A program made the position numbers and the translations under genes. A DNA stretch of 5,719 nucleotides from Chloroflexota bacterium. GTDB lineage: Bacteria > Chloroflexota > Ktedonobacteria > Ktedonobacterales > Ktedonobacteraceae. The notes below the pieces were generated by a model. It was not told the origin of the DNA. It saw only the letters and a program-made list of their open reading frames with translations, and searched no databases. The stretch covers positions 1 through 5,719 of the forward strand of contig VBHS01000059.1 in NCBI GenBank assembly GCA_005881295.1, given 5' to 3'. Shown here piece after piece: positions 1 through 5,719 of the stretch. The number at the start of each line of letters is the position of its first letter. The first letter of the stretch is position 1.

Positions 1-572
1 GGTCTCAGCAAGAAGCGACGAGTACACTCGACATCATAAGTCATAGTTCTGCTCAGACGCAGCGTCTGGGAATGCGGTTAGGCGAATTATTGCACGGTGG
101 AGAACTGATTTTGCTTGATGGACAACTGGGAACAGGGAAGACAACCTTTACGCAGGGATTAGCCAGGGGAATGGGTATCACTGAAATTGTCAGTAGCCCG
201 ACCTTCACCTTACTCAAAGAGTACCAGGGACAACCAGTCCCCATCATGGAGCCCAGGCAGAACACTTTACCGCAGCAAACCTCATCGCAGCAACGTATAG
301 GTCCACCCCTCTATCACTTTGACCTGTATCGGTTAGAAAACCCTGAAGAGATAATAGATCTCGGTTTCGAGGACTACTTCTTTAGTTCCGGGGTCTGCGT
401 AATTGAATGGGCAGATAAGGCCGATCTGCTCTGGCCAAAAGAACATCTGCGTATTCGTCTGAAAATGATGAGTGAGACCAAGCGTGGACTAGTCTTAACT
501 GCGACAGGGCTTCGTTACTGCGAACTGTTGCAGCAATTCCAGAAAAATACATATGCTACTACTAGCACTTGA
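1..572 (+). CDS. tsaE: TsaE, tRNA t6A biosynthesis ATPase (5'-partial)
   Basis: P-loop ATPase that supports the TsaB-TsaD complex in making threonylcarbamoyladenosine (t6A37) on tRNA in the cytoplasm. Counting from the ATG at 72, the Walker A motif GQLGTGKTT lies at residues 17-25. The family motif SPTF is at 42-45, HFDLYRL at 82-88, and a GVCVIEW strand follows. The frame is open from the ATG back to the left edge. The residues before it (ISHSSAQTQRLG) match the usual TsaE N-terminus, so the true start lies before the window and the ATG at 72 is internal. About 26 polar residues (54-79; nt 231-308) sit between the SPTF strand and HFDLYRL, where E. coli YjeE has only a short turn. The stop overlaps the tsaB start by 20 bp, which suggests translational coupling. 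The family call is secure; only the start is unseen. Confidence 0.95.
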   Translation, partial: SQQEATSTLDIISHSSAQTQRLGMRLGELLHGGELILLDGQLGTGKTTFTQGLARGMGITEIVSSPTFTLLKEYQGQPVPIMEPRQNTLPQQTSSQQRIGPPLYHFDLYRLENPEEIIDLGFEDYFFSSGVCVIEWADKADLLWPKEHLRIRLKMMSETKRGLVLTATGLRYCELLQQFQKNTYATTST

Positions 573-1401
573 CACCTCAACTCGCCAGGCTAGCCTTGCC
601 ATCTGCACGGAGGATGAACTGCTTGGCGAATATACCTGGCACGTGGGAAATAACCATAGTGTAGAGTTATTGGATCGCATTCAGCGCATCGTTGTTGAAT
701 GTAATAAAACCATGCAAGAAATTGATGTTGTGGCAGTTGCTACTGGTCCTGGCTCGTTTAATGGCGTGCGTGTAGCAGTATCAGCCGCCAAAGCCCTGGC
801 TTTTTCCTTGCAAAAACCCATCGTAGGCGTCAGTACCCTGGATATCATTGCCGCTCAACAACAACATTGGCACGGCCCAATCTGTTCAATTATCGAAGCA
901 GGACGTTCTGAACTTTATGCCGCTTGTTATACATTTGATAAGACCAGTAACAGTAACGGCGACATTATCTACTCTATGTACCAGCTCAGTGATTATCTCC
1001 TGTTGTCGCCACAACAGCTAGCCAGCTATCTCCAGGAACAGGCCGGTACCTGGTTTGGTGTACCTGGCAAGCGGGAATTACCAGTGTTTCTCTATTGCGG
1101 TGAAATAAGCCCTGCGTCCCGCCAGGCATTGTTTGCGCACATGCAAGAAGAGTGTGCCTTCGTCAACAGCCTTCAGTCAACCAGGAAGGCTTCAGTGCTG
1201 GCGATGCTGGCTCTGCAACGTCTACATGATGGCAAAGAAGATAACCCAATGCGACTCGAACCGCTGTATCTACGGCGTCCTTCGATTACAACCAGTACAC
1301 GTAAACAACCGCTGCTTGGCGGAATATCAAAAAGACCGCCAGGTCACAGTCCGACAGGACCAAGTGAGACAGAAAGGGAAGAGGGTGCGTTACGTCATTG
1401 A
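553..1401 (+). CDS. tsaB: TsaB, t6A biosynthesis scaffold protein
   Basis: Inactive ASKHA-fold paralogue of TsaD. It dimerises with TsaD and, with TsaE, forms the t6A37 transferase machinery. The N-terminal strand is MLLLALDTST, followed by NNHSVELL (33-40) and the signature GPGSFNGVR (65-73), where Thr is usual in place of Asn70. The fold ends near PLYLRRPS (about 237-244). The 282-residue product is longer than most TsaB (about 220-240) because a Pro/Arg/Ser/Glu-rich tail of about 37 residues follows that end. The ATG overlaps the tsaE stop and has no good Shine-Dalgarno, so initiation probably depends on coupling to tsaE translation. The last 17 bp overlap the proposed rimI start. The product call is firm; the role of the tail is unknown. 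Confidence 0.95.
   Translation: MLLLALDTSTRQASLAICTEDELLGEYTWHVGNNHSVELLDRIQRIVVECNKTMQEIDVVAVATGPGSFNGVRVAVSAAKALAFSLQKPIVGVSTLDIIAAQQQHWHGPICSIIEAGRSELYAACYTFDKTSNSNGDIIYSMYQLSDYLLLSPQQLASYLQEQAGTWFGVPGKRELPVFLYCGEISPASRQALFAHMQEECAFVNSLQSTRKASVLAMLALQRLHDGKEDNPMRLEPLYLRRPSITTSTRKQPLLGGISKRPPGHSPTGPSETEREEGALRH
1373..1379 (+). promoter_or_regulatory. Ribosome binding site of rimI (start-deciding)
   Basis: The purine run AAAGGGA lies five bases before the GTG at 1385, inside the tsaB tail. It favours that GTG over the in-frame ATGs at 1406 and 1412, which would remove the first beta strand. Another in-frame GTG at 1364 has only a weak AGGA upstream. Confidence 0.5.
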
Positions 1402-2017
1402 GCGTATGACGATGTCAGACGTGCCTCGCGTCATCGAAATCGAGCGCTTAGCCTATCCTTCAACCTGGCCTCCCAGTGCTTATCGTAAGGAGTTGCAGGA
1501 TAATCGATGGGCGCATTATATTGTGCTGCGCGATAGAAAGATTGTTGAAGAGCGTGCAACAGTACCGGCCCAGGAAGTTGAAAAACCTCGTCGCATGTTC
1601 CCGCTATCGCTCTTGCCCGGTCGTCCCTCCGCCACTGTTCCAACCCCAGACCTGGCCTCAATCATCGGCTTCTCAGGTTTATGGCTGATGGTGGATGAAG
1701 CCCACATCACTACCATTGCTATGCATCCAGACTATCGCCGTTTGGGGTTAGGCGAATTTATGCTGGTAAGCCTTATCGATATAGCCTATTCCATTGGTGC
1801 TAAGTGGGTGACATTGGAAGTGCGCGTCTCAAACTATAGCGCGCAAAATCTCTACCGCAAATATGGCTTTCGTGAGGCAGGACTGCGCCATCGCTATTAT
1901 AGTGACAACCAGGAAGATGCCTTGATTATGTGGACCGACGAAATTAACTCAACAAGTTATAAACTGCGCTTTCAGGATATGAAGGCGAAGTTGATGAGGA
2001 AGCTTGAAGCACAATAA
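1385..2017 (+). CDS. rimI: RimI-type N-alpha-acetyltransferase (GNAT)
   Basis: GNAT enzyme that transfers acetyl from acetyl-CoA to a protein N-terminus; in E. coli the target is ribosomal protein S18. The product starts with the usual first strand (RYVIERMT), then the IERLAYPSTWPPSAY substrate-side helix (19-33). The acetyl-CoA binding turn RRLGLG is at 118-123, VRVSNYSAQNLYRKYGF at 146-162, and the RimI-typical RYYSDNQEDALIM at 170-182. GTG 1385 is chosen because it keeps strand 1 and has a Shine-Dalgarno. This gives 210 residues against about 150 for E. coli RimI. The excess is a Pro/Arg-rich insertion of about 38 residues (55-92; nt 1547-1660) before the central GLWLMVDEAHITTIAM strand, plus a basic C-terminal tail. 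It overlaps tsaB and precedes tsaD by 47 bp. RimI is common in tsa clusters; its true substrate here is inferred. Confidence 0.9.
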   Translation: MRYVIERMTMSDVPRVIEIERLAYPSTWPPSAYRKELQDNRWAHYIVLRDRKIVEERATVPAQEVEKPRRMFPLSLLPGRPSATVPTPDLASIIGFSGLWLMVDEAHITTIAMHPDYRRLGLGEFMLVSLIDIAYSIGAKWVTLEVRVSNYSAQNLYRKYGFREAGLRHRYYSDNQEDALIMWTDEINSTSYKLRFQDMKAKLMRKLEAQ

Positions 2018-2018
2018 C

Positions 2019-2048
2019 GCCTGTTTTGAACCTTATCTCTTAACAGGC
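2019..2048 (+). other. Small intercistronic inverted repeat (rimI-tsaD)
   Basis: GCCTGTT (2019-2025) is exactly complementary to AACAGGC (2042-2048), with a 16-base spacer, starting two bases after the rimI stop and ending 16 bases before the tsaD ATG. No T-run follows, so it is a poor intrinsic terminator. It could be an mRNA processing or stability element, or chance: a 7-bp arm with a long loop is weak. Confidence 0.3.
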
Positions 2049-2064
2049 AACATGGAACCATACT

Positions 2065-3270
2065 ATGCTTGTACTTGGAATCGAAAGTTCGTGTGATGAA
2101 ACGGGAGCGGCCATTGTCAAAGACGGCCGCTACTTGCTCTCAAACGTCGTAGCCTCCCAGATCGAGATTCATAATCGGTATGGCGGGGTTGTACCTGAGG
2201 TTGCCTCGCGTCAGCAACTCTCATCCATTATCCCTGTCATTGAAACAGCGCTGGATAATGCTGCCTGCTCGTGGGAGGAAATTGACGCCGTTGGAGCAAC
2301 TTTTGGTCCAGGACTCGCCGGATCGTTACTGGTAGGTTTAACCGTGGGAAAGGCTCTTGCACTGGCAAAAAACCTGCCCTTTGTTGGCGTGAATCACCTT
2401 GAAGCACATATCTACGCCAATTGGCTGCGTAAAGGCACACTCCCGCCCGAAAAAGATTCAGCTGGCGCCCCCTGGGATTTCAATGAAGGTGACCCCATGT
2501 TCCCTTTAATTTGCCTCGTCGTTTCTGGAGCGCACAGCGAACTCGTGCTCGTTAAGGGTCATGGACAGTACGAATTGCTTGGGCGGACACGCGATGATGC
2601 TGCAGGAGAGGCCTTTGACAAGGTAGCGCGCGTCCTGGGGCTTGAGTATCCCGGTGGTCCATCCATTGAGAAGGCTGCCCTGCGCGCCGAAGAGGAATTA
2701 TTGCAGCAAAAGAAGCCCGTTGAGCTAGCTCGTTCTGCCTATCGACTCCCGCGCGCCTGGCTCCGCGGCACCTATGATTTTAGCTTTAGTGGCCTGAAAA
2801 CCGCTATGCTTCACCTTGCTGAAGGCGCAACTGCTAACCAGTCTCCTCCTAAGACTTATGAAGCTGGAAAGAACTCGGGCACTGTAAACAGACAGCGTAG
2901 TCAGTACACTCATATAGGTATGCAAGCAGCGCAGAAAGGGTCCACTAATGTAGCCTTGTTAGCCGCCAGTTTTCAGGAAGCTGTTGTCGATGTGCTGGCA
3001 GTCAAAACGCGCCTTGCTGCACAGGAATATCATGTGAAGCAGGTCGTCTTAGCTGGTGGAGTCGCTGCTAACCTCAGTCTTCGTGCAAGGCTTGAGCAGG
3101 AACTTCTCCCGCTCAGAATACGCCTTAGTTATCCACCGGTCGAGTTCTGTACTGATAATGCCGCCATGATCGCCAGCGCCGCTTACTTTCATCTCTGTCA
3201 GGGAGAGCAGAGTGGTCTTGATCTCGATGTCCAACCTGGTCTGAGCTTACCTTTTCGGAAAAGTGAATAG
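2065..3270 (+). CDS. tsaD: TsaD, tRNA N6-adenosine threonylcarbamoyltransferase
   Basis: Catalytic Kae1/TsaD (formerly Gcp/YgjD) subunit that moves the threonylcarbamoyl group from threonylcarbamoyl-AMP to A37 of ANN-decoding tRNAs. The N-terminus MLVLGIESSCDET is canonical and fixes the start, although only a weak GGAA precedes it. Metal ligands are visible as H111 and H115 (NHLEAH) and D364 (CTDNAAM). FGPGLAGSLLVG is at 80-91, the DDAAGEAFDKVAR helix at 177-189, DFSFSGLKTA at 238-247, ASFQEAVVDVL at 301-311 and GGVAAN at 331-336. At 401 residues it exceeds the usual 330-350. The excess lies in a linker after NWL (about 122-144) and a 40-residue polar insertion (256-295; nt 2830-2949). The near-invariant VSGGHT motif reads VSGAHS (153-158). 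Tandem stops TAG-TAA end the gene. Partners TsaB and TsaE are encoded just upstream. Confidence 0.97.
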   Translation: MLVLGIESSCDETGAAIVKDGRYLLSNVVASQIEIHNRYGGVVPEVASRQQLSSIIPVIETALDNAACSWEEIDAVGATFGPGLAGSLLVGLTVGKALALAKNLPFVGVNHLEAHIYANWLRKGTLPPEKDSAGAPWDFNEGDPMFPLICLVVSGAHSELVLVKGHGQYELLGRTRDDAAGEAFDKVARVLGLEYPGGPSIEKAALRAEEELLQQKKPVELARSAYRLPRAWLRGTYDFSFSGLKTAMLHLAEGATANQSPPKTYEAGKNSGTVNRQRSQYTHIGMQAAQKGSTNVALLAASFQEAVVDVLAVKTRLAAQEYHVKQVVLAGGVAANLSLRARLEQELLPLRIRLSYPPVEFCTDNAAMIASAAYFHLCQGEQSGLDLDVQPGLSLPFRKSE

Positions 3271-3294
3271 TAACATAACGAAGTGAGTAGAAGT

Positions 3295-4302
3295 ATGCCG
3301 AAACAAAAAACCTATGCTATTGGTATTGACCTTGGGGGTACGAAGATCCTCGCCGCTGTTGTTGACATAACAACTGGGGAAATCATTGCTTCAGTCCGTA
3401 AACGTACTCGTGCTGAGAAGGGACAGGATTTCGTAGCAAAACGTACTATTGAACTGACGCAAGCGGCCCTCAGTGCTGCAAACCTTCCTCAGGATGCGTC
3501 CATCGTCACTGTCGGCGTTGGTGCGGCAGGGCAGATTGACCGCAAAGCCGGCGTAGTCGTCGATGCTCCAAACCTGGGCGTCAAAAATATGCAACTGGCC
3601 GACATTCTCGGCAGACAATTCGGCAAACCTGTTCGCGTTGGCAACGACGTTGAGGTAGCAGCGCTGGGAGAACATATCTACGGATCAGGACAAGGTTTCA
3701 ACAACTTCGTCTGTCTCTTTGTTGGTACCGGTATAGGTTCCGGCATCGTGCAGAATGGACGTCTGTATCCAGGGCTGTCCGGTACAGCCGGCGAGGTTGG
3801 CCATATTGTCATCCAGGCGGGTGGTCGTATCTGCGGCTGTGGTGCCCGGGGTTGCCTCGAGGCCTACGCTTCACGTACCGCTATTACCAAAGCAATTATG
3901 GCAGAAATTCATCATGGGCGTTCCTCGATACTGGCTACTGATGCAGCGCTCCAACTGAGAGAAGGTGAAACGATCATCCGTTCAGGATTACTCGCTAACG
4001 CTATTGCTCAGGGCGATAGCCTTGTCATAGAGATCGTCACTGAGGCTGCTGATTACCTCGGTTATGGGCTAGGTTCCGTCATGAACTTTTATAATCCCCA
4101 GGCTATTATTCTTGGCGGAGGTGTTATCGAGGCGATCGACCTGTTATTTGAACGGGCCGTCTACCGCGCTCGTAATACAGCTTTATCTGCACCTGCGCTA
4201 CAAACAAAAATTATCAAAGCCAGGCTTGGCGACTTTTCTGGCGTCGTTGGCGCTGCGTGCCTGGGTTCAGAAGCGGTAGGGTTTCAATTTCCCCTCTCGT
4301 AA
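3295..4302 (+). CDS. ROK-family sugar kinase, probable glucokinase
   Basis: Cytoplasmic ATP-dependent sugar kinase of the ROK family, most likely phosphorylating glucose to glucose-6-phosphate. The phosphate-1 loop GIDLGGTK is at 10-17, the catalytic-Asp motif GND at 116-118 and the phosphate-2 segment VGTGIGSG at 143-150. The ROK signature follows: the EVGH sugar/zinc motif at 167-170 and the zinc-knuckle CGCGARGCLEA at 180-190. There is no N-terminal DNA-binding domain, so this is an enzyme rather than a NagC/XylR-type repressor. Length, 335 residues, is normal. ATG 3295 is preferred because AAGTGAG lies seven bases upstream; GTG 3283, twelve bases earlier in frame, has no Shine-Dalgarno. 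It lies 24 bp after tsaD, probably on the same transcript. Glu120 replaces the Asn common after GND-[AV]. Substrate assignment is by family resemblance only; N-acetylmannosamine, fructose or allose kinases remain possible. Confidence 0.88.
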   Translation: MPKQKTYAIGIDLGGTKILAAVVDITTGEIIASVRKRTRAEKGQDFVAKRTIELTQAALSAANLPQDASIVTVGVGAAGQIDRKAGVVVDAPNLGVKNMQLADILGRQFGKPVRVGNDVEVAALGEHIYGSGQGFNNFVCLFVGTGIGSGIVQNGRLYPGLSGTAGEVGHIVIQAGGRICGCGARGCLEAYASRTAITKAIMAEIHHGRSSILATDAALQLREGETIIRSGLLANAIAQGDSLVIEIVTEAADYLGYGLGSVMNFYNPQAIILGGGVIEAIDLLFERAVYRARNTALSAPALQTKIIKARLGDFSGVVGAACLGSEAVGFQFPLS

Positions 4303-4307
4303 GGAGG
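4301..4307 (+). promoter_or_regulatory. Strong Shine-Dalgarno at the ROK kinase stop
   Basis: AAGGAGG overlaps the TAA of the kinase gene and is the best ribosome binding site in the window. The first in-frame ATG of the following acetyltransferase (4325) is 17 bases away, longer than ideal. A GTG at 4317 is ideally spaced but lies in another frame that stops at 4394. Confidence 0.7.
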
Positions 4308-4324
4308 ATCAACCTGGTGGCCCC

Positions 4325-4969
4325 ATGGGGTCAGATCATGGTAAAGGTATGGACGCAGAATCTCCCCACATTGATGTACGGGCTGTGCTTCTAGAAGATG
4401 CGCAAGCATTGCACGAACTCGACTACAGCTTTGAAACTGATCGGATCTATACCCTTAATGTACGGGGGCGGTTAACGCCAACTACAGGTACCGGTTCTCT
4501 CTCCCTGGCAAAACAAACACTCTCTTTCGAATTGGTGGAGACACCTGTTGATCCACCTCTCTATAAAAGCTATCGTGAGTTTGAAGGAACGCCAGCTGAC
4601 GTCGAAGCCAGGCTGTGCAATGTTGATGGCGGATATGTAGCCCTCGCTAACGAACAGTTGGCAGGGGTGATATTACTCAATGTAGAGGTATGGCGCTCAC
4701 TGACCCGTATCGAGAATATCATCGTTGGACGCCAATTTCGTCGCTACGGCATCGGCTCATTACTTCTGAACTGCGCGTCGGACTGGGCGCGTAATCATGG
4801 CTGCTGGGCTATCCTGCTGGAGACGCAGAATGTGAATTACCCTGCCATTCAATTTTACTTACGCAATGGTTTGGAAGTCTGGAGCATCAACCAGCACTAC
4901 TATCCTCCTGGCCCTGTTGAACATGAAATAGCCATTTTTATGGGTAAGAGGCTCCGTTCAACTCCCTGA
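4325..4969 (+). CDS. GNAT acetyltransferase, streptothricin acetyltransferase-like
   Basis: Predicted cytoplasmic acetyl-CoA-dependent N-acetyltransferase. The acetyl-CoA loop RRYGIG is at 139-144, preceded by the IENIIV strand (129-134) and followed by a long helix (LLLNCASDWARNHG). LLETQNVNYPAIQFYLRNG (164-182) and the end EIAIFMGKRL resemble, from memory, the SatA/Nat streptothricin acetyltransferase group. The early DRIYTL and FELVETPVDPP segments also fit that group. The ATG at 4325 is the first in frame; M9 (4349) is an alternative, and residues 1-13 look non-conserved. A Ser/Thr/Gly-rich stretch (47-63) may be an insertion. It follows the kinase by 22 bp with a strong Shine-Dalgarno on the kinase stop, so the two are probably co-transcribed. 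It need not confer resistance: relatives acetylate other amines or protein N-termini, and the substrate is unknown. Confidence 0.8.
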   Translation: MGSDHGKGMDAESPHIDVRAVLLEDAQALHELDYSFETDRIYTLNVRGRLTPTTGTGSLSLAKQTLSFELVETPVDPPLYKSYREFEGTPADVEARLCNVDGGYVALANEQLAGVILLNVEVWRSLTRIENIIVGRQFRRYGIGSLLLNCASDWARNHGCWAILLETQNVNYPAIQFYLRNGLEVWSINQHYYPPGPVEHEIAIFMGKRLRSTP

Positions 4970-4990
4970 AATGGAAATTTTTGCCTCAAA

Positions 4991-5022
4991 GGTAAGATAG
5001 TTCATCGTGTCACTATCTTACC
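4991..5022. terminator. Convergent hairpin, probable two-way terminator
   Basis: GGTAAGATAGT (4991-5001) pairs perfectly with ACTATCTTACC (5012-5022), leaving a 10-base loop; three more A-T pairs are possible beyond a one-base bulge. It lies 21 bp after the acetyltransferase stop and 7 bp after the end of metG on the other strand, the usual place for a shared terminator. The T-runs on both sides are short, so efficiency is uncertain. Confidence 0.6.
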
Positions 5023-5029
5023 CTTTCGA

Positions 5030-5719
5030 CTACACGCTGGCCAACTCTTCCAGTTTGGGGAAGAGTGGTGAAGGAACTGGCAGCGTCGTACCTGCGGGTA
5101 CTTCAGAAGACCTCCAGCTGCCAGCGCTTACATCGCCCTCAAAGCCCAGCAAATGGTGCAGCTTCTGTGAAGAGAAAGGCAGGTATGGGCTGAACATCAC
5201 TCGTAAGCCGCTGATGACTTGCAGCATCACATAAAGCGTTGTCCCCGCAGCATCGCGATCAACTTTGATCTGTTTCCACGGGGCCTGCTCATCCAGGTAG
5301 CGGTTCGCAGCTCGCGTCACCGCCATTGCCGCGTTCAAGCCATCCTTGAAGTGACAATTGGCAATATTGTGTCCCACCACAGAGAAACCACCGTCTACCT
5401 CCGCTAATATCTCCCGGTCTGCTTCTCGCAGTGTTTGGGGGTAGGGTACAACTCCTCCAAACTTGCTCTGCAGGAAGGTAAGAGTGCGGTGGACAGCATT
5501 TCCATAGTTGGCCACGAGTTCATCGTTGTTGCGCCGAATCAGCTCATCAAACGTGAAGTCAGTATCGCGTCCCTCGGGTGCTGTGGCCGAGAGATAGTAG
5601 CGGAGCGTGTCCGCATTATACTGGTCTAAGACGTCGCGCGTCCAGATAACATTACCTCGACTGCTGGAGGCCTTAGCGCCACTCATGGTCATAAATTCGT
5701 TCGCCGGCACATCATACGG
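5030..5719 (-). CDS. metG: Methionyl-tRNA synthetase, C-terminal part (5'-partial)
   Basis: Class I aminoacyl-tRNA synthetase that charges tRNA-Met. Only the last 230 codons are present; the frame is open to the right edge, where it begins with PYDVPANEF, so the start lies outside. The GTG at 5708-5710 is an internal Val codon. Visible parts are the KMSKS-type catalytic loop (KASSSRG), the DALRYYL-like segment NADTLRYYLSATAPEGRDTD, RRNNDELVANYGN, and the anticodon-binding helix bundle with NRYLDEQAPWK. The Trp of that motif (codon 5276-5278) matches the anticodon-reading Trp461 of E. coli MetG. The protein ends soon after PLFPKLEE, so it lacks the extra C-terminal EMAP-II/Trbp111-like tRNA-binding domain of longer MetG forms. 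It converges on the acetyltransferase gene across a hairpin. Identity is very secure; the loop variant is the only oddity. Confidence 0.96.
   Translation of the reverse strand, partial: PYDVPANEFMTMSGAKASSSRGNVIWTRDVLDQYNADTLRYYLSATAPEGRDTDFTFDELIRRNNDELVANYGNAVHRTLTFLQSKFGGVVPYPQTLREADREILAEVDGGFSVVGHNIANCHFKDGLNAAMAVTRAANRYLDEQAPWKQIKVDRDAAGTTLYVMLQVISGLRVMFSPYLPFSSQKLHHLLGFEGDVSAGSWRSSEVPAGTTLPVPSPLFPKLEELASV

Noticed and set aside
1133..1384. Upstream extension of the rimI frame to the ATG at 1133
   Set aside because: The translation is Cys/Arg/Trp-rich, lies almost wholly inside tsaB, and adds nothing GNAT-like. RimI homology begins at about 1388.
76..1758. 13-base direct repeat GGTTAGGCGAATT at 76-88 and 1746-1758
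   Set aside because: Both copies are coding (LGE in TsaE and in the RimI CoA loop) and have no extended similarity; best read as chance.
3283..3294. GTG 3283 as start of the ROK kinase
   Set aside because: No Shine-Dalgarno before it, while ATG 3295 has AAGTGAG at good spacing. The difference is only four residues, so it cannot be excluded.
3391..3675. 94-codon frame on the - strand inside the ROK kinase, and similar antisense frames elsewhere
   Set aside because: They lie opposite well-conserved genes, have no recognisable domain and no ribosome binding site that stands out.
5007..5629. Several + strand frames opposite metG
   Set aside because: The metG frame is unmistakable on the - strand, and the + strand translations have no family-like motifs.
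1..5719. tRNA, CRISPR, insertion sequence, phage or toxin-antitoxin elements
   Set aside because: No repeat arrays, terminal inverted repeats, transposase motifs or cloverleaf-like segments were seen; almost all bases are in conserved housekeeping genes.

Overview
The window is ordinary bacterial chromosome. Six genes run left to right on the + strand and one convergent, truncated gene enters from the right on the - strand. The gene order tsaE-tsaB-rimI-tsaD and the lineage-style linker insertions in several proteins fit a Gram-positive-like or Chloroflexota bacterium, perhaps a Ktedonobacteria-type organism. That placement is an inference from general resemblance, made without any database search. 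Base composition looks fairly balanced and similar from gene to gene, and I see no sign of recent transfer.

Positions 1-2017 hold three tightly packed genes. tsaE has its 5' end outside the window, tsaB overlaps the tsaE end by 20 bp, and rimI overlaps the tsaB end by about 17 bp. After a 47-bp gap with a small hairpin, tsaD follows (2065-3270). TsaE, TsaB and TsaD are three of the four bacterial proteins that make N6-threonylcarbamoyladenosine (t6A) at position 37 of tRNAs reading ANN codons. TsaC/TsaC2, which makes threonylcarbamoyl-AMP, is not in the window. RimI is a ribosomal-protein/N-terminal acetyltransferase often found in this cluster.

A ROK-family sugar kinase, probably a glucokinase (about 3295-4302), begins just after the tandem stops of tsaD. 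A GNAT acetyltransferase resembling streptothricin acetyltransferases (4325-4969) follows, with a strong Shine-Dalgarno on the kinase stop codon. All six + strand genes are close enough for one transcript. No promoter could be supported inside the window.

An 11-bp perfect hairpin (4991-5022) lies in the short convergent space before the C-terminal part of methionyl-tRNA synthetase (metG, - strand, 5030 to the right edge). It is the likely two-way transcript boundary.

I found no mobile element, CRISPR, RNA gene or clearly new system. The main oddities are polar Pro/Gln/Ser/Thr-rich insertions in TsaE, RimI, TsaD and the second GNAT protein, an extra C-terminal tail on TsaB, a changed VSGGHT motif in TsaD, and a changed KMSKS loop in MetG.
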